DNA from: Streptomyces gossypii
GTDB taxonomy: Bacteria > Actinomycetota > Actinomycetes > Streptomycetales > Streptomycetaceae
DNA length: 64,000 nucleotides
NCBI RefSeq assembly: GCF_025165795.1
Contig: NZ_JAJAGO010000002.1
Coordinates: 1-64,000, forward strand
Direction: 5' to 3'
The first letter of the stretch is position 1; each line of letters starts with the position of its first letter. A model generated the notes under the pieces. The model searched no databases, was not told the origin of the DNA, and saw only the letters and a program-made list of their open reading frames with translations. Below are positions 1 to 9,260 of the stretch, in pieces. The position numbers and the translations under genes are program-made.

Positions 1-1235
1 TCAACCCCTACATCGCCCAGAAGTCACCCCTGTTCGCCGAAGCAGCACAGGCCGGATACCTGCTCCGCACACCGGAGGGCGACATCTGGCAGTGGGATCT
101 GTGGCAGGCGGGCATGGGCCTGGTCGATTTCACCAACCCGGACGCGTGCGCCTGGTACCAGGGCAAGCTGAAAGTCCTGCTGGACCAGGGCGTCGACGCG
201 TTCAAAACCGACTTCGGGGAGCGGGTGCCCACCGAGGTGGTGTGGCATGACGGCTCGGACCCGCAGCGGATGCACAACTACTACACCCACCTCTACAACC
301 AGGCCGTCTTCGAGGTCCTGGAGACCGAGCGGGGTGCGGGTGAGGCGGTCCTCTTCGCCCGCTCGGCGACCGCAGGGGGGCAGCAGTACCCGGTCCACTG
401 GGGCGGGGACTGCTTCTCCTCCTTCGAGGCGATGGCCGAGTCCCTGCGCGGCGGCCTGTCCCTGTCCCTGTCAGGGTTCGGGTTCTGGAGTCATGACATC
501 GGCGGGTTCGAGGGCACCCCTGATCCGGAGGTCTTCACCCGCTGGCTGGCCTTCGGGCTCCTCTCCTCCCACAGCCGCCTGCACGGCTCCTCCTCCTACC
601 GGGTCCCGTGGAACTTCGGCGACCAGGCCGTGGAGGTAGCGGCCCGGTACACGCGGCTCAAGCACCGCCTGATGCCCTACCTCTACACAGCCGCCGCCCA
701 GGCCCAGACCTCTGGTGTGCCGCTGATGCGGCCGATGCTGCTGGAATTCCCCGACGATCCGGGCTGCCGGACCCTGGACCGCCAGTACATGCTGGGCCCC
801 GACCTGCTGGTCGCTCCGGTCTTCACCCACTCCGGGCAGGTCGACTACTACCTGCCGGAGGGTACCTGGACGCATCTGCTGACCGGCCAGCGCGCCACCG
901 GCCCGGCCTGGCGCAGTGAGACCCACGCCCTGGAGAGCCTGCCCCTGTTCGTCCGCGCCGGAGCCGTCCTCACCCTCGGTGCTGATGACCAGCGTCCCGA
1001 CGGTGACTGGCTCCGGGAACCCACCCTGCTGGTCTATCCCACCGACTCCCCCGACTACAGCGCGCGGGTGACCATCCCCGACCACACCGGCGCCCCGGCC
1101 GCGACCTACCGTGTTCACCGCGAAGGCGACACCCTGCATGTCTCCACGCAGGACACGGACCTGCCCTTCCACGTCCGGCTACCCGACGGCACCACCACCA
1201 CCGGCACCCACCACACCACCCTCCCCCTCACCTGA
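1..1235 (+). CDS. yicI: GH31 alpha-xylosidase (YicI-like), 5' end missing
   Basis: C-terminal 410 residues of a family 31 glycoside hydrolase; the N-terminal sandwich domain and the start lie outside the window (codons are in frame from base 3). The catalytic nucleophile is the Asp in FKTDFGERVPTEVVW and the acid/base is the Asp in SGFGFWSHDIGGFE. ARSATAGGQQYPVHWGGD and LSSHSRLHGSSSYRVPW are the arrangement seen in YicI-type alpha-xylosidases rather than in alpha-glucosidases of the same family. The C-terminal part carries the usual beta domain (RQYMLGPDLLVAPVF, YYLPEGTWTHL). Family knowledge: releases alpha-xylose from isoprimeverose-like xylo-oligosaccharides in the cytoplasm. It ends just before a strong hairpin and is convergent with the protease gene. 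Transporter and regulator partners, if any, are upstream and unseen. Confidence 0.93.
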   Translation, partial: NPYIAQKSPLFAEAAQAGYLLRTPEGDIWQWDLWQAGMGLVDFTNPDACAWYQGKLKVLLDQGVDAFKTDFGERVPTEVVWHDGSDPQRMHNYYTHLYNQAVFEVLETERGAGEAVLFARSATAGGQQYPVHWGGDCFSSFEAMAESLRGGLSLSLSGFGFWSHDIGGFEGTPDPEVFTRWLAFGLLSSHSRLHGSSSYRVPWNFGDQAVEVAARYTRLKHRLMPYLYTAAAQAQTSGVPLMRPMLLEFPDDPGCRTLDRQYMLGPDLLVAPVFTHSGQVDYYLPEGTWTHLLTGQRATGPAWRSETHALESLPLFVRAGAVLTLGADDQRPDGDWLREPTLLVYPTDSPDYSARVTIPDHTGAPAATYRVHREGDTLHVSTQDTDLPFHVRLPDGTTTTGTHHTTLPLT

Positions 1236-1246
1236 CGCCGGACAAG

Positions 1247-1286
1247 CCGCTGGTCCGTGAGGAGTGCCCTCCTCACGGACCAGCGG
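1247..1286. terminator. Bidirectional terminator hairpin
   Basis: A perfect 17-bp inverted repeat (1247-1263 pairing with 1270-1286) around a 6-nt loop, placed between two convergent genes that stop at 1235 and 1316. No U-run follows, which is common for Streptomyces terminators. Confidence 0.9.
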
Positions 1287-1315
1287 TGTGCGGGGTGGAA
1301 CGGGTGGAGCGTGGA

Positions 1316-2221
1316 TCAGTAGACGCTCACGCCGTACGCGTTGAGCGCCTCCGTGATCGGCTGGAAGAACGTCGTGCCGCCGAAGGTGCAGTTGCCGCTG
1401 CCGCCGGAGGTCAGGCCGACGGCCCGGTTGCCGGAGCGGAGCGAGCCGCCGCTGTCGCCGGGCTCGGCGCAGACGTTGGTGCGGATCATGCCGTAGACGA
1501 CGTCGCCGCCGCCGTAGTTGACGGTGGCGTTCAGGGCGGTCACAGAACCGCTGTGAGTGCCGGTGGTGCTGCCGTGACGGGTGACGGACATGCCCACGCT
1601 GGCGTTGACCGCGCTGGTGATGTCCGTGCCGCCTGCCGTACCGGGGTGGCTGACGTTGCCGTCATAGCGCACGATGCCGTAGTCGTTGGTGGGGAAGCTC
1701 GACCCGACGGTCGGGCCGATGAGGGTGGTGCGGCTGGAGTTCGCGTACCAGTTGCCGCCGCCGTCGGTGCAGTGCCCGGCGGTGATCATGTAGTACGTGC
1801 TGCCGCTGCGGACGTTGAAGCCCGCCGAACAGCGGGAGCCACCCTTGTAGATGGCGTCGCCGCCCTGCAGGTACTTCTGGAAGGTGCCGGAGGTCCGCTC
1901 GATCTTAAGGGCGCCTGCCGTGCCGCCGGCCTCCTTCTTTATCTGGGCTATCTCGGCCTTGGAGACGCGGCTGTCGACGGTGACGACGACCTTGCCGGTC
2001 TTGGCGTCGGTGTGCCATGCGGTGCCGGCGACGTCGGCGTCGAGCACTGCGCTGCTCGCCTGGGAGAGCTGCGCCTTGCTGGGCTTGCCGGAGTCGGCAG
2101 GTGCGCTGCTGGCGTTGGCTGCCGAGACGGTGACTGCTGCCGTGACCACGAGTCCGGCGGCTATGGCGGTCAGCCGGGCACGCCTTGTCGGTCCACCATG
2201 GGGGGTGCTGCGCTTGGCCAC
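1316..2221 (-). CDS. Secreted S1 serine protease, streptogrisin-like
   Basis: 301-residue chymotrypsin-fold protease of the streptogrisin / alpha-lytic type. The catalytic triad is visible as His in TAGHC, Asp in NDYGIVRYD and Ser in EPGDSGGS; paired cysteines lie around TAGHC and [12 protein letters not shown]...NCTFGG. A twin-basic signal peptide with a hydrophobic core ([20 protein letters not shown]) is followed by a pro-region of about 75 residues that should fold the enzyme and be clipped off outside the cell. The GTG start at 2221 was chosen because GAGGAAGAA lies just upstream and because the signal peptide begins there; the frame stays open upstream but without signal-like sequence. 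Length fits streptogrisin precursors. Divergent from the Xre-type gene at 2460, which may or may not control it. Confidence 0.92.
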   Translation of the reverse strand: MAKRSTPHGGPTRRARLTAIAAGLVVTAAVTVSAANASSAPADSGKPSKAQLSQASSAVLDADVAGTAWHTDAKTGKVVVTVDSRVSKAEIAQIKKEAGGTAGALKIERTSGTFQKYLQGGDAIYKGGSRCSAGFNVRSGSTYYMITAGHCTDGGGNWYANSSRTTLIGPTVGSSFPTNDYGIVRYDGNVSHPGTAGGTDITSAVNASVGMSVTRHGSTTGTHSGSVTALNATVNYGGGDVVYGMIRTNVCAEPGDSGGSLRSGNRAVGLTSGGSGNCTFGGTTFFQPITEALNAYGVSVY

Positions 2222-2318
2222 TTCTTCCTCCTGTGGGAGATGCGGGGCCTTCGGGGGTGTGGGCCCCTGCGCCGCGAGCGAACGATCATGTTCATGACTT
2301 TCACTCGGGGCGACCGAA

Positions 2319-2347
2319 CAATTACACTCAAGGTCATGGCGCGTCAA
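2319..2347 (-). promoter_or_regulatory. Putative vegetative promoter of the protease gene
   Basis: On the minus strand TTGACG (2347-2342) and TAATTG (2324-2319) are separated by exactly 17 bp, close to the HrdB-type consensus. Transcription would begin near 2312, giving a leader of about 90 nt before the GTG at 2221. Confidence 0.5.
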
Positions 2348-2459
2348 CGCGCTGAGCTGCCAGGACGGCGAGTTGTCAAATCCAGGCAAGCGAGCAACTG
2401 ATGGCACACGGCAGCCTCGGGCAAAGATTCGGTCCACCGGACACACCTGCGAGGGAGCA

Positions 2460-3911
2460 TTGTCGTTCCACAGAGACCCGACCCCGTACGCGCGTTCCTG
2501 GGCCGTCTTCGGCCAGCGACTACGCGCCTCCCGTCGAAAACGCGGGCTGACCCAACGCCAGTTGGGCACCCTGCTGGGATACGACCACAGCCTGATCAGC
2601 CGTTGGGAGCGAGGGAAACGTGAGCCGCTCGGGGACGCGGTGCAGCGTCTGGACGAAGTGCTGGAGACCGGCGGCGTCCTGGCCTCCGTCCTGGACGAGG
2701 CGCTGACCGACCGCCCGAACGGCCACACCGGCGGCCACACCGGCGGCCACACCGGCGGCCACACCGCCTCCTTCGTCTCCTCCCCCTCCTACCTCTCCTC
2801 CGGCTCCTACCCCTCCGCCGGCTCCGGCCCCTCCTTCTCCCCCTCCGTACCGCAGCAGATCCTGTTCTCGCCCATGCCCGCCGACACCAGCGCCGTGGCA
2901 GGCGAGCTGGCCGAGTCGCACAACTGGCCCAGCCGCCTGCCCAACGCGGAGCTGACCTGCCCCCTGCACGGAGGCGCCCGCTGCCCCGTCCCCGACTTCA
3001 CGTACGTCTTCGCCGCCCTGGCCCGCTGCCCGGAGACCTTCCCCCACCGGCAGGACGCGGACCTGATCCACGGCCTCACCGCCCTGCTCGAATGCCTGGT
3101 GGTGCGGAACCGCACGGAGTTGGCCCAAAGTGACAACGCATGGGTCGAACGCGTCCTGCGCATGGTGGTGGGCTGGGCGGAGCAGGTGAACGCCTCGGGC
3201 CACCCGCCCACCAGCCAACTGAGCCTGAGCGCTCACTACGCCATGCTGGCAGGACGCCTGCGACGCCAGTGCGGACAGAACGCCGCCGCCATGGCCTGGT
3301 TCACCCATGGCATGCGCTGGGCGGAAGCCTGCGGCAACGTCGTCGTCCGGGCCAGTCTGCTCGGCGAACTCTCCATGCTCGCCCGCGCGGAGCACGACGT
3401 GCCCTCCACGCTCTCCTACGCCCGGGTGCTGAGCGCGCTGACGCCGGACCGGGGCTGGACCCGCACCCTCTCCCACCTCTACCAGGCGCGCGGGCACGCC
3501 CTGACCGGCGACCACGGCGAGTGCACGGAACAACTGTCCCTGGCCCGCCGCCAGTTCGAGATCCTCGGCCCACGGGACCGGGAGGAGTCACCCTGTCTGG
3601 ACGGAAGCGCGGGCCTGATGCTCCTGGAGGCCACCGCCGCCGGGGCGCTGCGGGACCTCGCGGTCTCCACCGGCGACCGGTCGGTCGCCCGCCAGGCGGT
3701 GGCGGCCACCCACACCGCGCTGGAGCATCTTCCGGAGGGCATGCTCCCCTCCCGCCTCCTGCTCACCCTGCGGCTGGCCGACAGCTACGCCTGCGCGGGA
3801 GACCGCGACGCCGCCCGGGAGGCCGCCTCCCCGTCACTCCGCTCGGCTTCCCTGACCACCAGGGCCCTGATCACCCAGGAACTGGACGGCCTGCGCCTCC
3901 GCCTGGGCTGA
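2460..3911 (+). CDS. Xre-type helix-turn-helix regulator with TPR-like C-terminus
   Basis: About 483 residues. The N-terminus (roughly residues 17-72) is an Xre/Cro [23 protein letters not shown] then [16 protein letters not shown]. It is followed by a low-complexity linker with four tandem 12-bp units encoding (GGHT) repeats (2721-2768) and a Ser/Pro/Tyr-rich stretch. A long alpha-helical region comes next, with alternating Ala/Leu helices that resembles the TPR-like sensor half of many actinobacterial regulators. The TTG at 2460 is preferred because GAGGGAG sits 4-5 nt before it and the HTH follows immediately; an upstream TTG at 2373 is possible but overlaps the divergent promoter. No ligand or target can be named. 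Divergent from the secreted protease; convergent with the conservon P450. Confidence 0.78.
   Translation: MSFHRDPTPYARSWAVFGQRLRASRRKRGLTQRQLGTLLGYDHSLISRWERGKREPLGDAVQRLDEVLETGGVLASVLDEALTDRPNGHTGGHTGGHTGGHTASFVSSPSYLSSGSYPSAGSGPSFSPSVPQQILFSPMPADTSAVAGELAESHNWPSRLPNAELTCPLHGGARCPVPDFTYVFAALARCPETFPHRQDADLIHGLTALLECLVVRNRTELAQSDNAWVERVLRMVVGWAEQVNASGHPPTSQLSLSAHYAMLAGRLRRQCGQNAAAMAWFTHGMRWAEACGNVVVRASLLGELSMLARAEHDVPSTLSYARVLSALTPDRGWTRTLSHLYQARGHALTGDHGECTEQLSLARRQFEILGPRDREESPCLDGSAGLMLLEATAAGALRDLAVSTGDRSVARQAVAATHTALEHLPEGMLPSRLLLTLRLADSYACAGDRDAAREAASPSLRSASLTTRALITQELDGLRLRLG
2721..2768 (+). repeat. Four 12-bp tandem repeats inside the Xre gene
   Basis: Units of GGCCACACCGGC, the last imperfect, encode GHTG repeats in the linker between the HTH and the C-terminal domain. 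Copy number may vary between strains. Confidence 0.85.
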
Positions 3912-3986
3912 CCGGTCCGTGGCCGCGGCTGTGGCCGTGCCGGTCGGCTGCGGCCCCCGGCACGGCCACGGAGAGGACCGCCGGCG

Positions 3987-5216
3987 TCAGCGGTCGGCGG
4001 GAGCGGTCACCCGCACGGGCAGGGTTTCGTAGCCGTGTGCGATGAAGGACGGCTGGGGCTGATGCTGTCCGGCGAGGTGGATGTCGGGAAAGGTCTCGAA
4101 GAGCGCGGGCAGGGCGATGCGGGCTTCCAGCTTGGCCAGGGCGGCGCCGAGGCAGTAGTGCATGCCGTAGCCGAAGGCGAGATGGCTCTTGTCCGCGCGG
4201 TCGAGATCAAAGGTCTCCGGCCGCTCATGGACCGCCGGGTCACGGCCGTGGGCGCCGAACCCCATGAGGAGGGGGGACCCGCCGGGTATGGTGACGCCTT
4301 CGCCGAGGTCTATGTCGGCCGTGGTGAACCGCATGGGGATGTGCATGATCGGCGGGTGGAGGCGCAGGGTCTCCTCGATCACGTCGTCCCAGCGCTCCGG
4401 GTGGGCCAGCACTCGGCGCAGCTGTCCTTCGTTGCTGAGCAGTTCGTAGGTCGCGTGGCCGATGAGGGAGACGGCGGTCTCGGAGCCCGCGCCGATCATC
4501 AGGATGAGGGTGGAGACCAGTTCCTCCTCGCTGAGCCGGTCGCCGTCCTCCTCCTGGGCGGCCAGCAGCAGACTGGTCATGTCCTCGCCCGGGTGCCAGC
4601 GCTTGGTGGCGATCAGCTTGCCCATCGCGGCATACAGCCGGTCCCGCGTGTCGGCGGCCTGCTCGCGGTCGGCGGTGGTGTCGAGCACGGCGTCGATCAC
4701 GCTGAGCATGGCGGGGCGCTGCTCGTCGGGGACGCCGAAGAGGCCGGCGATCAGCTGGGTGGGCACCGGATAGGCATAGGCGTTCCGCAGGTCGAATATC
4801 TCGCCGGGCTCGTACCGGCCTATCGCCGTGAGAAGGTCGGCGACTATCTGTTCTATGGCGGGCCGCATCGCCTCGATGCGGCGGGGGCTGAACGCACGGC
4901 CGATGAGCTTCTTCAGCCGGGCGTGGTCGCCCCCGTCCGCGGTCAGCATCGACCGTACGTCCACCCAGCTGGTCAGCCAGGGGTAGTAGCCGGGCTCGTA
5001 GCCGGGCCAGGCGGTGCGGGCGTCCTTGGCCACGTCCGGATGGGTGAGCAGTTTCTTGATGACGTCACCGCGGGTGACGGACCAGACGGTGAGGCCGTCG
5101 GGGACGCCGACGGGCACGGCGGGGGCGGCGGCGCGTAATTCGGCGGCCTGGGTGTGGATCCGGTGGCCGGTGGAGTCCAGAGTGATCGGGGCGTAGGTGG
5201 TCACATTCATCTCCAT
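3987..5216 (-). CDS. Cytochrome P450, CYP154-like (last gene of the conservon)
   Basis: About 409 residues with all P450 landmarks: I-helix MIGAGSETAVS, K-helix EXXR motif EETLRLHP, PERF-type ETFDLDR and heme loop HLAFGYGMHYCLGAALAKLE with the thiolate Cys. In Streptomyces a CYP154 member typically follows a CYP157 member at the end of conservons, which is the arrangement here. Two starts are possible: ATG at 5216, or ATG at 5210 which overlaps the stop of the preceding P450 as ATGA. No good Shine-Dalgarno is visible before either, so translation is probably coupled. Redox partners are not encoded nearby. Substrate unknown. Confidence 0.9.
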   Translation of the reverse strand: MEMNVTTYAPITLDSTGHRIHTQAAELRAAAPAVPVGVPDGLTVWSVTRGDVIKKLLTHPDVAKDARTAWPGYEPGYYPWLTSWVDVRSMLTADGGDHARLKKLIGRAFSPRRIEAMRPAIEQIVADLLTAIGRYEPGEIFDLRNAYAYPVPTQLIAGLFGVPDEQRPAMLSVIDAVLDTTADREQAADTRDRLYAAMGKLIATKRWHPGEDMTSLLLAAQEEDGDRLSEEELVSTLILMIGAGSETAVSLIGHATYELLSNEGQLRRVLAHPERWDDVIEETLRLHPPIMHIPMRFTTADIDLGEGVTIPGGSPLLMGFGAHGRDPAVHERPETFDLDRADKSHLAFGYGMHYCLGAALAKLEARIALPALFETFPDIHLAGQHQPQPSFIAHGYETLPVRVTAPADR

Positions 5217-6454
5217 GCGGGTGTGTTCGCGGAAGGGGATGTGCCGTTCTCCGGCTTGGGTCGGAATTTCACGGGCAGGGTGACGGGGCACTGGTGGAAG
5301 GGCCCGTGCCGATGGGTGATCTGGTCGTCGGGAATGGTCAGCTCCATGTCCCACAGCCGGTCGAGGATCGTCTCGATTCCGGTCTGGGCGATGGTGGTGG
5401 CCTGGCTGACGGCAGGACAGCGGTGCGGACCGGCGCTCCACGCCAGGTGGGCGCGGCTCTCGTAGCCGAGGTCCGGGGGGAGTTCGGGGTCCGTGTTCGC
5501 GGCGGCGTGGGAGATCATCACGGGGACACCCGCGGGGATCGGGCAGCCGTGCAGCGTGGTGTCCTCACGGGCGAAGTGCACGGAGAAGTTGGCCATCGGG
5601 CTCTTCGTCCACAGCGCCTTCTCCAGGGCGCGGCGCACGGTGAGCGTGCCGGAGGCCAGGTTGCCGGCGTAGGCGTCGTCCCTCAGCAGCAGGCGCAAAG
5701 CCCAGCCCATCCAGGCGGCGGTGGGGATGGTGCCCGCGCCGACGGTGGTGAAGAGCTGGTAGACGACCTCCTCCTCGTCGAGGCGGGCGGGGTGGCCGAG
5801 CATCCAGGAGGTGAAGTCCTGCCCGGGCTGCTGCCGCTTGAGGCCCGCGAGCTCGCCGAGCAGGGCGGCCAGGTCGGCGGCGGCCTGACCGGCCTCGGGG
5901 CCGGCGTTGATCACGCCCTGGCAGGCCAGCACCAGGCGGGCGGAGAACTCGTCGGGGCAGCCGAGCAGTTCGGCGAACACGTACAACGGCAGGGTGTCGG
6001 CGAAGTCGCTCATCACGTCGGCCCGGCCGCGGGCGGCGACACGGGAGATGAGGGTCTGGGCGCTGCGGCGGGTGATCTCACGCAGCTGGTGGCCGCTGAC
6101 GCGGGCGAGGCAGTCGTCCATGGACCAGCGCAGCCGGGCGTGCCGCTCGCCCTCGGCGTAGAGGGCGTTCGGCCGGAACTCCATCAGGCCGCGGACGGGA
6201 CTGTCCTCGGGCACCTTCCCCTCGTTCAACGCCCGCCAGCGCCGGGCGTCCTTGGAGTAGGTGCCGGTGTCGTTGAGCAGGTCGCGGGCGGCCCGGTAGC
6301 GGGTGACGACGAGGGCGTGGACGTCGGGGGCGATCTCCGCCCAGCCGACCGGGCCCGCGGCACGCAACTGGCGGTAGGCGTCCTCGGGGCGGGCGGCGAA
6401 GCCTGGTCCGTGCAGTATCGGGCAGCCCGTCGCGGAAAGGGGCGGCTCGGTCAT
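5207..6454 (-). CDS. Cytochrome P450, CYP157-like, without an EXXR motif
   Basis: 415 residues. The heme loop is present but divergent (HLAWSAGPHRCPA, Trp where Phe is usual, Pro after the Cys-containing core). The K-helix, where ExxR is almost invariant, reads ALEKALWTKSP, so the Arg is missing and a Trp follows. Loss of EXXR is a known trait of the CYP157 family that accompanies conservons. The I-helix region reads TVGAGTIPTAAW. Stop and start overlaps (ATGA at 6454-6451 with the GTPase gene, and with the CYP154-like gene downstream) show one polycistronic message. Whether it is a catalyst or a structural/regulatory heme protein cannot be told from sequence. Confidence 0.9.
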   Translation of the reverse strand: MTEPPLSATGCPILHGPGFAARPEDAYRQLRAAGPVGWAEIAPDVHALVVTRYRAARDLLNDTGTYSKDARRWRALNEGKVPEDSPVRGLMEFRPNALYAEGERHARLRWSMDDCLARVSGHQLREITRRSAQTLISRVAARGRADVMSDFADTLPLYVFAELLGCPDEFSARLVLACQGVINAGPEAGQAAADLAALLGELAGLKRQQPGQDFTSWMLGHPARLDEEEVVYQLFTTVGAGTIPTAAWMGWALRLLLRDDAYAGNLASGTLTVRRALEKALWTKSPMANFSVHFAREDTTLHGCPIPAGVPVMISHAAANTDPELPPDLGYESRAHLAWSAGPHRCPAVSQATTIAQTGIETILDRLWDMELTIPDDQITHRHGPFHQCPVTLPVKFRPKPENGTSPSANTPAWR

Positions 6455-7050
6455 GTGGCGGGCTCCAGACGGGGGCGGGAGAGAAGGTGGGAGACGAGCG
6501 CGATCAGCGGCGCCTTGGCCGATTCGCGTCTGCGCACGTCGCAGATCACCAGCGGTGTGTCCGGATGCAGGTCCAGGGCGGTGCGCAGCTCGGACTCGCT
6601 GTAACGCGGCGAGCCCGCGAAGTGGTTGACCGCGATCACGTAGGCCAGACCGGCCTCCTCCATGCGCGCCATCGCGTCCCAGGACTCCGTGATGCGCTTG
6701 GTGTCCACGAGGATCACCCCGCCGAGCGCACCCTCCATGAGCCCTTCGATGAGCGAGGCGAAGCGGGGCTGGCCGGGGGCTCCGAACAGGTACAGCACGA
6801 TGTCGTCGGTAAGGGTGATGCGGCCGAAGTCCATCGCCACCGTGGTGGTGTCCTTGCCGTCCAGCCCGTTCAGATCGTCGACCAGCTCGCCGGCGCGTGT
6901 CATCTGCTCTTCCGTGGAGGCCGGCCGGATCTCGGAGACCGAGTGGACGAACGTGGTCTTACCCACGGCGAAAGGGCCGAGCACGACGAGCTTCACCGAG
7001 GTGGTGACGCCGGGCGCGAGGTACTGGCCGTCAGAGTTTGTGGAGTCCAT
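6451..7050 (-). CDS. cvnD: Conservon small GTPase-like protein CvnD
   Basis: 199 residues, the P-loop ATP/GTP-binding member of the conservon. Visible nucleotide motifs: P-loop GPFAVGKTTF (about residue 25), a G3-like LFGAPGQPRF, and an NHF in the place of the NKxD base-specificity motif. It belongs to the MglA/Arf-like group of small GTPases that work with Roadblock proteins. Its start lies 20 nt inside the end of the DUF742 gene, so synthesis is coupled. Family knowledge: CvnA-D form a membrane-associated complex resembling eukaryotic G-protein signalling and the nucleotide state of CvnD is thought to be the switch. Confidence 0.93.
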   Translation of the reverse strand: MDSTNSDGQYLAPGVTTSVKLVVLGPFAVGKTTFVHSVSEIRPASTEEQMTRAGELVDDLNGLDGKDTTTVAMDFGRITLTDDIVLYLFGAPGQPRFASLIEGLMEGALGGVILVDTKRITESWDAMARMEEAGLAYVIAVNHFAGSPRYSESELRTALDLHPDTPLVICDVRRRESAKAPLIALVSHLLSRPRLEPAT

Positions 7051-7387
7051 CCAAGACCCTCTCCAGGAATTCCCTGTCGTATTGCTGAAAGGCGGGAACG
7101 GGGTTGCGGCTTATGAGGTGGCCGCTGTCGACGAGTGAGGCGACCAGCACCTTCGTGACGGCACCGGGCAGTTGCAGGTCCGCGCTGACGTCGGCGATGG
7201 AGAGCGCGCCGGGCAGGCAGTGCTCCATCACCCGGCGCGCGTGTGCGCTGAGTCCGTGCAACGGCCGGTCGCGGTCGGCGATCAGGAGAGTCGCCAAGTC
7301 CAGGCTGTGGCGGGAGGGTGCGGCCTGGCCCCCGGTCGGGGTGTAGGGCCGCACCATCCCGATGCGCCTGCGGCCTCGGGGGGTCAC
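7031..7387 (-). CDS. cvnC: Conservon DUF742 protein CvnC
   Basis: 118 residues matching DUF742: N-terminal GMVRPYTPTGG, then a helix-rich segment HARRVMEHCLPGALSIADVS followed by QLPGAVTKVLVASLVDSGHL, which has a winged-helix look, and a short tail ending HKL. Starts at ATG 7387, overlapping the stop of cvnB as ATGA. Thought to be an adaptor in the conservon complex rather than a classical DNA-binding regulator; that is family inference. Confidence 0.93.
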   Translation of the reverse strand: MTPRGRRRIGMVRPYTPTGGQAAPSRHSLDLATLLIADRDRPLHGLSAHARRVMEHCLPGALSIADVSADLQLPGAVTKVLVASLVDSGHLISRNPVPAFQQYDREFLERVLDGLHKL

Positions 7388-7815
7388 GAGGCCGGGGGCG
7401 CGGTCCGCTCCCGGGCGGACAGCGCGGAGCGGAGGCCGTTGATCGCCTTGATGGTGGCGGCCGAGGCGACGGCGACCTCGGGGCTGGTCATCTCCGCGTT
7501 GAGGGAGACGGCGAGCGCGGAGCGTTCACCGGAGGAGAAGACGAGGATGCAGCCGTCGGGCAGGTCGAAGATCGCCTTGCGCGGCCTCGTCCCCTCAGCG
7601 TCCGCGAACTCGCTGATGCCCATCCCGATGGAGAACACGCCGGAGGCGTTCGCCGCGGTCCGCTCGGCCACCGCCCGCTCCAGCCCGGTGGAGGCGGCCA
7701 GCACCAGGCCCTCGGAGCTGAGCAGGAGGGCGTGCAGCACCCCCTTCTCCTCCTTGAGGCGGTTCAGGACCCAGGTCATGTCGACGGTGTCGGCGGTGGG
7801 CTGCTGCTCAGTCAC
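7384..7815 (-). CDS. cvnB: Conservon Roadblock/LC7 protein CvnB
   Basis: 143 residues from GTG 7815, chosen because AAGGAG lies 9 nt upstream and the length fits CvnB proteins (the open frame continues far upstream but only antisense-like). The Roadblock/LC7 fold is indicated by the strand pattern GVLHALLLSSEGLVLAAS, AERTAANASGVFSIGMGISE and GCILVFSSGERSALAVSLN. Such proteins bind MglA-type GTPases and act as activating or scaffold subunits. Overlaps the end of cvnA by 8 nt. Confidence 0.93.
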   Translation of the reverse strand: MTEQQPTADTVDMTWVLNRLKEEKGVLHALLLSSEGLVLAASTGLERAVAERTAANASGVFSIGMGISEFADAEGTRPRKAIFDLPDGCILVFSSGERSALAVSLNAEMTSPEVAVASAATIKAINGLRSALSARERTAPPAS

Positions 7816-9166
7816 GGAGCTGGTCTCCTTCGATGGTCGTGCGTTCGTTCTCGCTGTCGCTGATGTGCGCCGCCAGGCGGGCGAAACCCTGCTGGAACGC
7901 CTCCGCGTCCTCCTGGGGCGGCGGCGCGTCCTTCGAGACGGGCGCGGGCGAGGCGGGCTTGGGTTCGCGACGCCGACGCTGCGGCAGGGCGGGGCTGTCT
8001 CCGGCCGAAGTGGGGGGCTGCTGCTGCGGGAAGAGGTCAGCGCTGAGGGCGGCGCTGTCGCCGACGCTGAGGCCGCTGCCGTCCATGCTCTGGCGCTCGG
8101 CCTTCTTCTCCTCGTCTGTCGGGCCCTGCCCCAGGAGTTCTCTCGGGATCCGCAGCACGGCGCGCACGCCTCCGTAGGGCGAGGTGGAGCTGACGTCCGC
8201 GTGGAAGCCGTATTCGGCGCCGAGGGAGCCGATGACGGGAAAGCCGAGGTGGAGGGTGTCCGGGAGGTTCGTGACATCCAGCAGGTCGTTCCGCGACAGC
8301 AGCCGGGCTGCCTCTTCGCGCTGGTAGACGTTCATGCTCAGGCCGCTGTCGTCGACGAGGACGCAGTAGCCGGTCTGCGTCTGCTGCACTTCCACCGAGA
8401 CCTTGCCGTCCGAGTACGCGGTGGCGTTCGACAGCAGCTCGGTGAGCGCCATGGTGACCGGTTCGACGCAGCGGCCCTCCACGTACACCTCACCGGAGGC
8501 GGGTTCGTAGATGTACTCGACGCGCAGATAGGCGTCGATGCGGCCCCGTGCGGACTCGACGATCTCGCGGAAGGTGCAGTCGGCGCGCTGCAGGCCGGGC
8601 CACGAGCCGGTCAGCACACGGGTGCGCTGCAGGGTGTGCAGGGAGCGGGTGACCAGATGGTCGACGTTCATCAGGCTCTGGTGGTAGGTCGTGCCCTCGG
8701 GAAACTGGTCCATCTCCTCCAGGACCTTCATCTGGCACCGGACGAGGAAGGTCTGTGCCTCGTCGATGACGTCCCGGACAGCCGCGCGGGAGGCCAGGCC
8801 GATTCCGTCGCGGGATACGGAAACCGCCTCTTCGCACAGCCTGAGCAGTGTCTCGTGGCATTCGGCTGCCGAGGTCCCCCGCAACTCCTGGGCGGCGGCC
8901 GGGCCGGGCACCTCCACACCCCGGTGCCCGCGGGCCACGGCATCGACCAGGGCAGGGAAGCGGACCTTGGCCAGGTGGCGTGTCTCCGCCTCCAGTGCAC
9001 GGAACCGCTCGCGGGCGACGGCGAGTTCCTCGGTGAGTGCCTTCTCACGCGGCAGGTGGTGGCGGCGCAGCCGCCGCTTGGCGCGGGTCTGCACCACCAG
9101 GGCCGCGGTGGAGCCGGCGAATCCGCTGGCCAGCAGCGTGGCCGTGGTCACCAGGGGGTCGATCAT
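7808..9166 (-). CDS. cvnA: Conservon sensor kinase-like protein CvnA
   Basis: 452 residues. A single N-terminal hydrophobic segment (PLVTTATLLASGFAGSTAALVV, about residues 3-24) anchors it, followed by a basic stop (RAKRRLRRH), a coiled-coil/helical stretch, and a HATPase_c domain with N-box ELLSNATAYS (about residue 240) and G-box-like VDDSGLSMN. A proline- and charge-rich tail of about 90 residues ends the protein. No clear H-box with phospho-acceptor His can be seen, which is usual for CvnA. ATG 9166 is preceded by GAGGAA. First gene of the conservon; the promoter should lie in 9167-9400. Confidence 0.92.
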   Translation of the reverse strand: MIDPLVTTATLLASGFAGSTAALVVQTRAKRRLRRHHLPREKALTEELAVARERFRALEAETRHLAKVRFPALVDAVARGHRGVEVPGPAAAQELRGTSAAECHETLLRLCEEAVSVSRDGIGLASRAAVRDVIDEAQTFLVRCQMKVLEEMDQFPEGTTYHQSLMNVDHLVTRSLHTLQRTRVLTGSWPGLQRADCTFREIVESARGRIDAYLRVEYIYEPASGEVYVEGRCVEPVTMALTELLSNATAYSDGKVSVEVQQTQTGYCVLVDDSGLSMNVYQREEAARLLSRNDLLDVTNLPDTLHLGFPVIGSLGAEYGFHADVSSTSPYGGVRAVLRIPRELLGQGPTDEEKKAERQSMDGSGLSVGDSAALSADLFPQQQPPTSAGDSPALPQRRRREPKPASPAPVSKDAPPPQEDAEAFQQGFARLAAHISDSENERTTIEGDQLRD

Positions 9167-9260
9167 CACATTCCTCGGGCTCGTGCTGGGCAGGGAGGGC
9201 AACCCGACGTCGGGGGCGTGCGCTCATCGGGGCGAGGCAAGGAAGAGGCGGCCGGGGGCC

